A stretch of 64,000 bases of DNA. Origin: an uncultured Eubacteriales bacterium (GTDB lineage Bacteria; Bacillota; Clostridia; Lachnospirales; Cellulosilyticaceae). Made by a program: the position numbers and the translations under genes. The DNA is taken from the NCBI GenBank assembly GCA_900551325.1, contig URVM01000010.1:1-64000 (forward strand). Direction: 5' to 3'. How positions within the stretch are numbered: position 1 is the stretch's first letter; each line of letters starts with the position of its first letter. Under the pieces are notes generated by a model. The model had not been told where the DNA came from. It searched no databases and saw nothing but the letters and a program-made list of their open reading frames with translations. Below, piece after piece: positions 33,854 to 43,430 of this stretch.

Positions 33854-35686
33854 ATGAAACTAAACAAATTACTTAGATTAGCAAGTTGTCTAGTGATGTC
33901 AGCTGCTCTTACTATAGGCTGTGCCAATCCTGAAACTGCTACTGTACCTGAACAAAATACCAAGGAGACAAATCAGACTCAATCAAATGAGGTGACTACT
34001 CTTGACACGGATGTTGTAATTGTAGGTGCTGGTGGTGGTGGTTTAAGTGCTGCTATTGAAGCGCATGATGCTGGTGCAAATGTTATTATCGTTGAAAAAA
34101 TGCCGTTTGTTGGTGGAAATACAGCAAGAGCTACAGGTGGAATTAATGCTGCTGGTTCTGTATTCCAAAAAAGAGATGGTATTGTAGATTCACCAGAACT
34201 TCATTATGAAGATGCTATGAAGGGTGGAGAATATAAAAATGATCCAGAGCTTCTAAAATATATGACTGAACATGCAGCAGATGCTATTGATTGGTTGACT
34301 GCTCTTGGGGCAGATGTATCAGAAGTTGGTGCTGCTGGTGGGGCATCAGCAAAGCGTATACATAGACCAGTTGGCGGTGGTGCTGTAGGAAATCACTTAG
34401 TAGAAGTTCTTTCAGCAAATACAGAGGAACGTGGTATTAAGACAATGCTTGAAACACGTGCAACAGAACTTATTTTTGAAGATGGTAAAGTAACAGGAAT
34501 TAAAGCTACTTCTTCTAAAGGTGATGAATATATTATTCATGCAGATGCTGTTGTCCTCGCTTCAGGTGGATTTGGAAATAATCCAGAACTTTATACAAAA
34601 TACCAACCTCAGCTTAAAGGTTTTGTAACAACAAACCAAGTTGGTGCAACTGGTGACGGAATTATTATGGGTGAAGCTGTTGGTGCAGATTTAACAGATA
34701 TTGAAGAAATTCAAATTCATCCAACTGTTCATCAAGCAACAGCTTCTCTTATTACTGAAGGTGTACGTGGAGACGGAGCTATTCTTGTAAATACAAAGGG
34801 TGAGCGTTTTACAAATGAGTTATTAACTCGTGATAAAGTTTCTGCAAATATTTTAGCCCAAGATAATGGATATGCTTATCTTGTATTTGATCAACATGTA
34901 AGAGATACATTAAGTGCTATTGAAAAGTATATTGGTCAAGGTATTGTAACAGAAGCACCAACTGTAGCAGAGCTTGCAGCTAAAATTGGTGTAGATGCTA
35001 AAACACTTGAAAATACTGTTGCTACTTATACTACATATGCAAAAGCTGGCAAAGACGATGCTTTTGGTCGTGAAATTATGGAAAGTACACTTGAAATGGC
35101 ACCTTATTATGCGATCCAAATTGCACCTGGTGTTCACCACACTATGGGTGGTTTAAAAATCAATACAGATACACAAGTAATTAATACTTCTGGGGAACCT
35201 ATTCCTGGCTTATATGCTGCAGGTGAAGTAACTGGTGGTGTTCACGGTGCAGAACGTCTTGGTGGTAATGCCTTAACAGATATTATTGTATATGGTCGTC
35301 AAGCTGGTATTAAGGCTTCTGCTTTTGCCATGAGCGACAATGAATTTATTGGTGCTTCTACTACTTCTGCAAATGAAGAACCAGTTAGAGAAAAAATTAA
35401 AGAAGATGCAGTTCCTTCTTATAAAGACGGAGTTTATGAAGGGAATGCAACAGGTAATAATGGCGCTATTGCCGTTAAAGTTACTATTAAAGATGGTTTT
35501 ATTGATAATGTAGAAGTAACTGAACATCATGAAACATCAACAATTTTTGCATCTATCCAAAAAAATCTTATTCCAGATATTATTTATAATCAATCTACTG
35601 AAGGCGTAGATGCCGTAACAGGTGCATCTAATTCAAGTACAGCAGTATTTGAAGCTATTAATATGGCACTTTCTTTAGCTAAGTAA
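33854..35686 (+). CDS. lipoprotein flavin reductase with FMN_bind domain
   Basis: A 610-residue exported reductase. The first about 22 residues are a lipoprotein signal with the lipobox LTIGC. An FAD_binding_2 domain follows (VVIVGAGGGGLSAAIEAHDAG; ARATGGINAAG; HTMGGLKI; ERLGGNALTD). The C-terminal FMN_bind domain (about 525-610) carries D-A-V-T-G-A-S-N-S-S, where Thr or Ser is probably linked covalently to FMN by ApbE. Such proteins act outside the membrane as fumarate-, urocanate- or other anaerobic acceptor reductases. The acceptor is unknown. AAAGGAG supports the start at 33854. Confidence 0.88.
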   Translation: MKLNKLLRLASCLVMSAALTIGCANPETATVPEQNTKETNQTQSNEVTTLDTDVVIVGAGGGGLSAAIEAHDAGANVIIVEKMPFVGGNTARATGGINAAGSVFQKRDGIVDSPELHYEDAMKGGEYKNDPELLKYMTEHAADAIDWLTALGADVSEVGAAGGASAKRIHRPVGGGAVGNHLVEVLSANTEERGIKTMLETRATELIFEDGKVTGIKATSSKGDEYIIHADAVVLASGGFGNNPELYTKYQPQLKGFVTTNQVGATGDGIIMGEAVGADLTDIEEIQIHPTVHQATASLITEGVRGDGAILVNTKGERFTNELLTRDKVSANILAQDNGYAYLVFDQHVRDTLSAIEKYIGQGIVTEAPTVAELAAKIGVDAKTLENTVATYTTYAKAGKDDAFGREIMESTLEMAPYYAIQIAPGVHHTMGGLKINTDTQVINTSGEPIPGLYAAGEVTGGVHGAERLGGNALTDIIVYGRQAGIKASAFAMSDNEFIGASTTSANEEPVREKIKEDAVPSYKDGVYEGNATGNNGAIAVKVTIKDGFIDNVEVTEHHETSTIFASIQKNLIPDIIYNQSTEGVDAVTGASNSSTAVFEAINMALSLAK

Positions 35687-35704
35687 ATAGAATATTAATT
35701 ATAT

Positions 35705-35750
35705 AGTGAGTGGGTATAAATACTATTAGGTATTATGCCCACTCACTTTT
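35705..35750 (+). terminator. terminator after the flavin reductase gene
   Basis: AGTGAGTGGG pairs with CCCACTCACT around an inner ATAATACC-like pairing and is followed by TTTT. Confidence 0.8.
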
Positions 35751-35882
35751 ATGTTATAAACTTCTAGTAATCCATAAACTAATCTAAAATTTCGTATTTT
35801 TATGTCGAATAAATGTTAAAAATAATATATACTATAATGGGCATAATTTTACTACGTTATGATAATATATGGAGGATTAAAA

Positions 35883-37661
35883 GTGGGAGTTAAAAGTAAA
35901 AAGGGAGACAACAAATATAAAAATAAGTCTTTGGTTAAAAAAATCTTATCTGCAATCATGGTTATACTAGTCATCTGTCAACTTGGTGTTGTAGCAATGA
36001 TTTCTCACAATGCTAAAAAGACAACTAAAACAGAAATGAACTATCAAATTACAAAGACATTACAATCTGTTGCACTACATATAGACGGTGATGAACTAGA
36101 AACCTTTATTCAAGATAAGCTAAAGAAAACTAATGTGACACAAACTACTATCTATGCTGAAAAAATTAATACTTATTTAAGTCAAGTACAAAGAGAATGT
36201 GATTTTAAATATGTATATCTAGTGAGTAAATTTGATGATGGAAAAATACACTACATCTTAGATCCTGATGTAGATAAAGGAAATGGTGAGGCTTTTGGTA
36301 ATCTTTTAGAGTTGGGTGAAGGAAGCTTAGAATATGTTGATGAAGAATATGCCTTAACAAATGGAGCATATATTACTGAACCAACGTATTATGACAATTA
36401 TAATATGCTTACATCAGGATATTTGGCTATTTATAATAGCAAGCGTGAGCCTGTTGCACTACTCGCTGTAGATATACTTGGTAATGATTATGAAAAGGCA
36501 TTAGATAAACTAGGTATTGATGCCTTAGTAATTACTGTATTTTGCAGTATAATTATTTGTATTTTACTTGGTCTATACATAAAGAGAGCTTTAAAGCCTC
36601 TTGTTCATATTCAAGAGGTAGCTGTAAGTATTTCAGAAGGAAATGTAGATGTTCTTATAGAAAAGATTACACAAGATGAGATTGGTATAACAGCAAGAGC
36701 TATTAATAAGATGGCTACAACTTTAAAAGCTATGATTAGAGATATCAGTGATAATTCAAATCATTTACTCCACTACTCTACTCAACTTGCAGAGCATTCT
36801 AAACAATTTACTATTTCATCAGAGCAAGTAACATCTGATGTTACACATATTGCAGAAAGTGCTGAAGAACAACTAAATCAACTGGATTTAATTTCACAAA
36901 AGGTAGATAGGATTAATGAGGAGATACTTGGCGTTGTAACACAATCCCAGAAGGCTACTCAAGATATTAATACTTCTTACGACTATGCCCAAAAAGGTGA
37001 ACTAATGATTAAGGACTCTTCTTCTAAAGTAATGGTAGCTAATGAAAGTATGGAAAACTCAAAGGTAAAATTAGTAGAGCTTAAAGAAGAAATAACTAAA
37101 ATCTCTAACTTTGTTCAAGTAATTAACGGTATTGCAAAACAAACTAATTTACTTGCTTTAAATGCTGCTATTGAATCTTCTAGAGCTGGTGAAGCTGGGA
37201 AAGGCTTTGCTGTTGTAGCAGATGAAGTAAGAAACTTAGCGAATCAATCCCAAGAAGCAGCTAATGAGATAGTTACTCTTTTAAAAGATATTAATATAAG
37301 TTCAACAGATGTTGTATCTGCTATTGATCAAACATTTAATCAGTTACAAGAAAGTGTACAAGCTTCTAAAGATGCAGAAACTTACTTCTATAATATACTA
37401 GATGCAAATAATAATGTAAAAACTACAGTATCTCAAGTAATTAAAGGTATTAATGTTTGTTCTAGTGAAACAAAAGGCATACTTGAAGCTGTTCAAGAAG
37501 TAAATGAAAATGCGACTAGCCTAGTTGCAAGCTGTCAAAATATTTCAGCTGTAACCGAGGAGCAATATGCAACTTCTGAAGAAATTATGACTTCAGCTAT
37601 GGCACTTAGTGCAATGGCTAAGAAGCTTCAAGAATCTGTAGAACAATTTTCTAAAGGATAA
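35883..37661 (+). CDS. methyl-accepting chemotaxis protein
   Basis: A 592-residue transmembrane chemoreceptor. It has a membrane helix at about 20-40 and an extracellular sensor of about 170 residues. A second helix follows (LVITVFCSIIICILLGLYI, about 215-235), then HAMP and a long coiled-coil signalling domain. The hairpin tip is NGIAKQTNLLALNAAIE...AGKGFAVVADEVRNLA. The ligand is unknown. I chose the GTG at 35883, seven bases after GGAGG; an ATG 24 bases upstream precedes that site. No other chemotaxis genes are nearby. Confidence 0.92.
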   Translation: MGVKSKKGDNKYKNKSLVKKILSAIMVILVICQLGVVAMISHNAKKTTKTEMNYQITKTLQSVALHIDGDELETFIQDKLKKTNVTQTTIYAEKINTYLSQVQRECDFKYVYLVSKFDDGKIHYILDPDVDKGNGEAFGNLLELGEGSLEYVDEEYALTNGAYITEPTYYDNYNMLTSGYLAIYNSKREPVALLAVDILGNDYEKALDKLGIDALVITVFCSIIICILLGLYIKRALKPLVHIQEVAVSISEGNVDVLIEKITQDEIGITARAINKMATTLKAMIRDISDNSNHLLHYSTQLAEHSKQFTISSEQVTSDVTHIAESAEEQLNQLDLISQKVDRINEEILGVVTQSQKATQDINTSYDYAQKGELMIKDSSSKVMVANESMENSKVKLVELKEEITKISNFVQVINGIAKQTNLLALNAAIESSRAGEAGKGFAVVADEVRNLANQSQEAANEIVTLLKDINISSTDVVSAIDQTFNQLQESVQASKDAETYFYNILDANNNVKTTVSQVIKGINVCSSETKGILEAVQEVNENATSLVASCQNISAVTEEQYATSEEIMTSAMALSAMAKKLQESVEQFSKG

Positions 37662-37669
37662 AAGGTATA

Positions 37670-37720
37670 AAAATAGCCCCTATCCACTTTATAAAATAAG
37701 CTGGATAAGGGCTATTTTGT
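37670..37720. terminator. bidirectional terminator
   Basis: AAAATAGCCCCTATCCA pairs with TGGATAAGGGCTATTTT (one mismatch). It separates the converging chemoreceptor and mgtA genes. Confidence 0.85.
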
Positions 37721-37738
37721 GATTACTACTTATTTTTG

Positions 37739-40429
37739 CTATAATAACTCACCATATCTTCTTACAAATACTCTTTTAAGTATAGTTACTAAAATCATAT
37801 AAAGTAAGATAGTTAGAATTAAACATGGAAAGTATATAAATGGCATTGGATAAAGATCTATTGCTGTTCCAAAAGTTGTATAAGGAATAATTGTTCCTAT
37901 TATAATACCTAGTGTTGTAAGCAAAGTTAATTTCCATGATGCTTGACTTTGTAAAAATGGAATTTTAGGTGTTCTAATCATATGAATAACTAAAGTTTGT
38001 GACCATAAGGACTCTACAAACCAGCCTGCATGGAATAAGGCAATAAAGCCTATTTGACTTGTAGCATCTAATGTATGGAAACTACCACCAAATACTAGTG
38101 GGCAAATAAAGAAATACATAAGTATATAGGTAGTAAGATCAAAAACAGAACTTGTAGGCCCAATCCACATCATAAATTTACTTATAGATGAAGCATCCCA
38201 CTTTCTTGGTACCTTTAAATAATCCTGATCTACATTATCCCAAGGAATGGTAATACATGATAAATCATAAATTAAGTTAAGTACTAGTATTTGAATAGGC
38301 AACATAGGTAAGAAAGGAAGGAAAGCACTTGCAATAAGAACAGAAAACATATTGCCAAAATTAGAACTAGCTGTCATTTTAATATACTTAATAATATTGG
38401 CATAGGTTTTACGTCCTTCTACTACCCCTTCTTCTAAAACCATAAGGTCTTTTTCAAGTAATATAATATTGGCAGATTCTTTGGCAATGTCTACCGCAGT
38501 ATCTACAGATATACCAACATCCGCTTCCTTCATTGCAGAGGCATCATTAATACCGTCTCCCATAAAGCCAACAGTATGGCCTTTTCTTCTAAGTGCTGCA
38601 ACTACACGTGTTTTTTGAAGGGGAGAAAGTTTAGCAAAGACGTTTGTATCCTCTACTACTTCATCTAAGGCTTCATCCGTCATATCTTCTATATGGGAGC
38701 CAAGAAGTAGATTGTCTACTTTTAGGCCTACTTGCTTACAAATACTTTTAGTAACTGCATCATTATCACCTGTTAGTACTTTTACAGCTACACCATATTC
38801 ATGCAAAGCTTTAATAGCATCTACAGTACTTTCTTTAGGTGGGTCTAGGAAAGTAAGGTAACCGATTAATACCATATCTTTTTCATCTTCCGTTGAAAAA
38901 GCACCAACAGGAGATGGATTATTCTTCTGAGCAATACCTAATACACGCATACCTTCATCATTATATTTTTTTACAGTAGAGAGAATTTCTTTGCGTATTT
39001 CTTCTGTAAGAGGAAGAATTTTACCTTCATACTCTACAAAAGCACTTATGGCAAGCATTTCTTCAATAGCACCTTTTGTAATAAGTTGAGTCTTCCCACT
39101 TTTATCTGCAATCACTACACTCATTCTGCGTCTATTAAAATCAAATGGAATTTCATCTACTTTATAGTAATCTTTACAAAGTGTCTCCATATCTTGTTCG
39201 TTGGCATGATCAATAATAGCGCGGTCTATTAAATTCTTTAGACCTGTTTGGTAGTAGCTATTTAAGAAAGCATGACGAAGTACACGACTATCTTCTTTAC
39301 CATGAATGTCTAAATAATATTCTAAAACTACTTTATCTTGGGTGATGGTACCAGTCTTATCTGTACAAAGTACATCCATAGCCCCAAAGTTTTGAATAGA
39401 ATTTAAATCTTTTACGATTACTTTTTTCTTAGACATGGCAACAGCACCTTTAGCAAGGTTAGCTGAAACAAGCATAGGAAGCATTTCAGGTGTTAGACCT
39501 ACAGCTACAGAAAGTGCAAATAAAAAGGCATCCATCCAATCCCCTTTTGTAAAACCATTGATAAAAAATACGATAGGCACCATAACAAGCATAAAGCGAA
39601 TAAGTATCCAAGACACAGAGTTTACACCTTTTTCAAAGCTAGTGGTTGGTTTTTTACCTGTAAGTTGCTTTGCCATAGAACCTAAAAGAGTGTCGTCTCC
39701 TACACAAATGGCAAGGGCTGTTGCTGTACCACTTATTACGTTACTACCCATAAAAGCAAGGTTATCTAGCTCTAGTGGATTGCTTAAGGTATTGGAAGTG
39801 ATGCTTCCAATCTTTTCTACAGGTTCACTTTCACCTGTAAGAGATGATTGACTTATAAATAGGTCCTTAGCTTGAAGGATTCTAACATCTGCTGGTACCA
39901 TATCACCAGCAGCTAAATGAATCATATCTCCAACAACAACTTCATCAATAGGTATTTCAATTTGTCCTAAAATATCACGTTGAACGCAAATAGTCGTATG
40001 GACCATTTTTCCAAGGGCTTCAGATTCTTTATGTGAGCGTGCTTCTTGGAAAAATCTTAAAATACCACTTATACTTACCATAGTTAAAACAATAATAACT
40101 GCTGTAGGGTCTTTTTTACCTGGAGCTACTAAAACCACATCTGTTACAAAGGAAATAGCAGCAAGTATAAACAATACAATTGTAAATGGATTGATAAAAG
40201 CAAGTATAAAGGTTTTTAGTAAGGAATCTTTTTGTTGATGAGTAATTTGATTCTCACCATACTCTTCTCTCATCTGTTCAACTTGTTCTGTATTATAACC
40301 TTTATAAGTATTTTCATATGTTTTTAATAATGAGAGTTCATCTAATCGTGAAGCCTTAATTAAACGTTCCTTAGCATTTTGTTCTTTCATTTGTTTTGCG
40401 AGTAAAACTTTATTTAATTTTTTTGTCAT
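37739..40429 (-). CDS. mgtA: magnesium-importing P-type ATPase
   Basis: An 896-residue P3B-type ATPase that imports Mg2+. It has TGES at 198-201 in the actuator domain, the phosphorylation site DKTGT at 357-361, and MGDGINDASAMKEADVGISV in the hinge. About ten membrane segments are present. GLTPEMLPML in helix 4 and NFGNMFSV in helix 5 are typical of MgtA/MgtB. GAAGGAGG precedes the ATG. An M-box lies upstream, so expression should rise when Mg2+ is low. Confidence 0.95.
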   Translation of the reverse strand: MTKKLNKVLLAKQMKEQNAKERLIKASRLDELSLLKTYENTYKGYNTEQVEQMREEYGENQITHQQKDSLLKTFILAFINPFTIVLFILAAISFVTDVVLVAPGKKDPTAVIIVLTMVSISGILRFFQEARSHKESEALGKMVHTTICVQRDILGQIEIPIDEVVVGDMIHLAAGDMVPADVRILQAKDLFISQSSLTGESEPVEKIGSITSNTLSNPLELDNLAFMGSNVISGTATALAICVGDDTLLGSMAKQLTGKKPTTSFEKGVNSVSWILIRFMLVMVPIVFFINGFTKGDWMDAFLFALSVAVGLTPEMLPMLVSANLAKGAVAMSKKKVIVKDLNSIQNFGAMDVLCTDKTGTITQDKVVLEYYLDIHGKEDSRVLRHAFLNSYYQTGLKNLIDRAIIDHANEQDMETLCKDYYKVDEIPFDFNRRRMSVVIADKSGKTQLITKGAIEEMLAISAFVEYEGKILPLTEEIRKEILSTVKKYNDEGMRVLGIAQKNNPSPVGAFSTEDEKDMVLIGYLTFLDPPKESTVDAIKALHEYGVAVKVLTGDNDAVTKSICKQVGLKVDNLLLGSHIEDMTDEALDEVVEDTNVFAKLSPLQKTRVVAALRRKGHTVGFMGDGINDASAMKEADVGISVDTAVDIAKESANIILLEKDLMVLEEGVVEGRKTYANIIKYIKMTASSNFGNMFSVLIASAFLPFLPMLPIQILVLNLIYDLSCITIPWDNVDQDYLKVPRKWDASSISKFMMWIGPTSSVFDLTTYILMYFFICPLVFGGSFHTLDATSQIGFIALFHAGWFVESLWSQTLVIHMIRTPKIPFLQSQASWKLTLLTTLGIIIGTIIPYTTFGTAIDLYPMPFIYFPCLILTILLYMILVTILKRVFVRRYGELL

Positions 40430-40540
40430 AGCCTAAATCCTCCTTCATCATTGTCTGTCTTAAGACAGATGTTATGGAAGTTAGGCATAGACCCAAGTTT
40501 ATAATACAATTGTCTATTGGTTTAGTTTATACATTCAAAT

Positions 40541-40654
40541 CTATAGACTAAAACCTATTAAAAGGCAGAAGAATAGATTAGAAGTATAATAGGTTATATT
40601 CAATTGTATACTGTGCCCTAAAGGGTCCATGCCGTTACTACTTCCTGGTTCCAT
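40541..40654 (-). CDS. 37-residue ORF between M-box and mgtA
   Basis: A short ORF with a strong ribosome site (GAGAGGTGAG, about six bases before the ATG) begins MEPGSSNGMDPLGHS and ends in a hydrophobic stretch (LFFCLLIGFSL). It lies in the mgtA mRNA, between the riboswitch terminator and mgtA. The acidic/proline start recalls the enterobacterial mgtA leader peptide MgtL, which also starts MEP, but this may be coincidence. It may be a small membrane protein that works with MgtA, or a leader peptide. Confidence 0.5.
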   Translation of the reverse strand: MEPGSSNGMDPLGHSIQLNITYYTSNLFFCLLIGFSL

Positions 40655-40711
40655 TCTTCTCACCTCTCTTTTATAATTTTTTAGTTGTTATTAGTGGGCA
40701 ATTGATATAAT

Positions 40712-40970
40712 AAAAATCCCCTATCACAGCATAAGCAATGATAGGGGATAATATCCACAAAAATGCACAGTCCAATAAGACTGTATCATTATACGCAACA
40801 ATATGCGGAATCATCGTTCAAGTTTTAGCTTCATAGGGCGATGTAATTGCATTAGTCTATGCCTTGGTTTCGACATAAACTGCTAACCTTCTAATAGTGT
40901 CTCCACTATTTCGCGGCAGCAATCCGTATCCCTATGGTAGCCTCACCTACCGAAATGCCTGTTAAGTTCA
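40712..40970 (-). promoter_or_regulatory. M-box (ykoK) magnesium riboswitch
   Basis: On the minus strand the start of the aptamer reads GGTAGGTGAGGCTACC and continues with GGGATACGGATTGCTGCCGC, both diagnostic M-box segments. It ends in a strong terminator stem (ATCCCCTATCA / TGATAGGGGAT) with TTTTTATT, at about 40712-40750. High Mg2+ should cause termination and so lower mgtA expression. Confidence 0.92.
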
Positions 40971-41013
40971 TTATTCCTCATATATTCTAATTTGTCAAGA
41001 GTAAGATATAATA

Positions 41014-41775
41014 TTATAGTTTTGTAATATCTTCTCCTGGTGTAAACATCTCATAATAAATGTTTTCTTTTGCAATACCTATAGTGATTAAATGATGATA
41101 AATATTTTTCATAAATGCTATAGGGCCACATATATAAAATTTTGCTTGACTAGGTGTATTTTCCTGCAACCATTCTTTAGTTAAGCGTCCTTTTACATCA
41201 TATTTATGTTGAAGTTGATCTTCTAGTCTAGGGCGGGTATAAACCCTAGTTAGTTCAATGGTTGTATCACCCTGAGTAAGTTCTTTTATCTCTTTATCAA
41301 ATGCATAGTAGTCAAAATAAGGTACACTATAAATAAGGTGAGCCTGACGTTTCTTAGCCTTTGCCTCATAGGCCATAGTAAGCATAGGTGTAATCCCTAT
41401 ACCGCCACCAATTAAAACGATGGGTTCATGACCCTCATCTAAGACAAATTTTCCAGCTGGTGCTGAAATTTGTACCCTATCTCCCACTTGCACTGCGTCA
41501 CAAAGTAACTTACTTATATGCCCTTCTTCTTCTCTTTTAACACTAATTCTATAGTAGGTTCCATTAGAAGGAAGAGATAGAGTGTATTGTCTTGGTATAC
41601 TATAACCTCCTCCTTCTTTTGGAACACGAATAGATATAAATTGACCTGGTAAATAATCAGGTAATCTTTCCTTATCATCTTCTAATGGTTTTAAATAAAA
41701 TGAAGTAATATAGGCATTTTCACTTATTTTATCCGAGATGATAAAGTCTTTAAATCCTTTCCATGTCTCCATCAT
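41014..41775 (-). CDS. flavohaemoglobin-reductase-like FAD/NAD(P) oxidoreductase
   Basis: A 253-residue ferredoxin-NADP-reductase-fold protein that resembles the reductase half of flavohaemoglobin (Hmp), without the globin. PRQYTLSLPS is the FAD-binding R-x-Y-S/T motif. VLIGGGIGITPMLTM is the NAD(P) site, and YICGPIAFMKNI is the C-terminal CGP motif. The start follows GGAGG by five bases. It lies 47 bases after gapN in the same direction. The electron acceptor is unknown. Confidence 0.8.
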   Translation of the reverse strand: MMETWKGFKDFIISDKISENAYITSFYLKPLEDDKERLPDYLPGQFISIRVPKEGGGYSIPRQYTLSLPSNGTYYRISVKREEEGHISKLLCDAVQVGDRVQISAPAGKFVLDEGHEPIVLIGGGIGITPMLTMAYEAKAKKRQAHLIYSVPYFDYYAFDKEIKELTQGDTTIELTRVYTRPRLEDQLQHKYDVKGRLTKEWLQENTPSQAKFYICGPIAFMKNIYHHLITIGIAKENIYYEMFTPGEDITKL

Positions 41776-41822
41776 TAAGTCCTCCATGCTGTCTATACAT
41801 TGAATGTTTAAGGGTTTAATAT

Positions 41823-43217
41823 TTATAAGTTCATAACGGTTGATTTAAGACGTGTCATTGCTTCAATGGAATAAGAAATTCCTTGCACACCAATACCTGA
41901 ATTTTTAACACCTAAAAATGGTAGATGATCTGGGCCTCTTTCAGTCTTGTTGTTAATTTGTACAGTACCAACTTCTAGTTTATCCGCCACTTCAAAAGCC
42001 TTGTGTACATCACTTGTAAAGACTGAACTTTGAAGTCCATATTCTGACTTATTAGCAATTTCAATAGCCTCTTCTACTGAAGCAACACGTATAATAGGTA
42101 AAACAGGTCCAAAAGGTTCTTCCCATGCCACTTTCATATCTAGTGTAACATGATCAAAAAGAGTTGGTTCTACTAAGTTACCTGTTCTCTTACCACCGCA
42201 AAGTAGTTTTCCGCCCTTTGAAGAGGCATCTTCTATTAATCCTTCAACAAAATCCGCAGCTTTTTTATTAATAAGTGGAACGACATCTAAAGCACCTTCT
42301 ATTTGAGCTGGATTACCTACCTTAAGTTTCTTAATTTCAGCTGTAAGTTTATCTATTAAAGCATCAGCTACTTCTTCTAGTACAAGGACACGCTTAATAG
42401 CTGTACATCTTTGACCAGAATAGGAGAAAGCACCACTAACAATATGATTTGCAGCAAGATCAAGATCAGCATCTTCTAAAACGATAGCTGCATCTTTCCC
42501 ACCTAGTTCCATAAGGAGAGGAATCATTTTTACTTGCTTTGCAATGTGTTGACCTACTTTTGTACTTCCAGTAAAGTTAACAAACTGAATATCTGGATGC
42601 GTAATGACATAGTCCCCAATTTCACTGCCCTTACCTGTTACAATACCAAGTACACCTTCAGGAAGTCCTGCCTTAATAAAAAGTTCTGCTAAGAAGCTTC
42701 CACTTAAGCTACCTTGCGTAGCTGGTTTAAAGACTACTGCATTCCCGCCTACTAATGCAGGAGCAATTTTTGATGCAGCTAAATTGACTGGATAGTTAAA
42801 TGGAGATACTGCAAGGACTACGCCTATAGGCTCTCTTTTAACAATGGCAAATTTTCCTTTTTTACCACCTGGGAAGCTATCTGCACCTATTGTTTGACCT
42901 TGAAGATTTTTAGCTGTATCAGCAGTAAATCTAATAAAATCTGCTGTTCTTACGACTTCAGACTCTGCACTTTTTGAATCTTTACCTACTTCTAGAACAA
43001 GAAGCTTTGTAAGTTCTTCTACATTTTCCATAAGTAAATCAGCTACTTTATATAAATAGGCTACACGTTCATGAAGGGGTGTGTTTCTCCATATTTTAAA
43101 GCCTTCTTTTGCTTTTTTTATCACTTGGTCTACATGCTCTTGTGTCATTGCTACTACATGACCAATGATTTCATTTGTTAAAGGTGATTGTATATCAATA
43201 TATTGATTTGTTTTCAT
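41823..43217 (-). CDS. gapN: NADP-dependent non-phosphorylating glyceraldehyde-3-phosphate dehydrogenase
   Basis: A 464-residue aldehyde dehydrogenase that best matches GapN, which oxidises glyceraldehyde 3-phosphate directly to 3-phosphoglycerate and makes NADPH. NFTGSTKVGQ is the cofactor loop. LLMELGGKDAAIV holds the general-base Glu. FSYSGQRCTAIKRVLV holds the catalytic Cys in the GapN-specific context (C-T-A-I-K-R). The second of two adjacent ATG codons gives the better spacing to AGAGG. It may form a two-gene unit with the following reductase. Confidence 0.8.
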   Translation of the reverse strand: MKTNQYIDIQSPLTNEIIGHVVAMTQEHVDQVIKKAKEGFKIWRNTPLHERVAYLYKVADLLMENVEELTKLLVLEVGKDSKSAESEVVRTADFIRFTADTAKNLQGQTIGADSFPGGKKGKFAIVKREPIGVVLAVSPFNYPVNLAASKIAPALVGGNAVVFKPATQGSLSGSFLAELFIKAGLPEGVLGIVTGKGSEIGDYVITHPDIQFVNFTGSTKVGQHIAKQVKMIPLLMELGGKDAAIVLEDADLDLAANHIVSGAFSYSGQRCTAIKRVLVLEEVADALIDKLTAEIKKLKVGNPAQIEGALDVVPLINKKAADFVEGLIEDASSKGGKLLCGGKRTGNLVEPTLFDHVTLDMKVAWEEPFGPVLPIIRVASVEEAIEIANKSEYGLQSSVFTSDVHKAFEVADKLEVGTVQINNKTERGPDHLPFLGVKNSGIGVQGISYSIEAMTRLKSTVMNL

Positions 43218-43383
43218 CATACATCCTCTTTCTTATTTACAATATTTCTATTTAAAACCATATTAATAATGGTTTACACGCTTTATTTTGCTTTTGTAGT
43301 TAGTATTATATCTAAAGAGAGATTTTAAAGATGTGATTTGAATCAAATACAGGAAAAAATTTTAAATTTAACTTTTTATGTCA

Positions 43384-43428
43384 AAAAACCACCTATAACT
43401 TATTGTTAAAAATAAGCATAGGTGGTTA
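43384..43428 (-). terminator. terminator of the Crp/Fnr regulator gene
   Basis: AACCACCTAT pairs with ATAGGTGGTT, with inner AACTTATT/AATAAG pairing. On the minus strand it runs into TTTTTTGA. Confidence 0.85.
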
Positions 43429-43430
43429 TT

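Noticed and set aside
35859..35882. Upstream ATG as start of the first chemoreceptor.
   Set aside because: A GGAGG ribosome site lies inside this extension, seven bases before a GTG, which is the better start.
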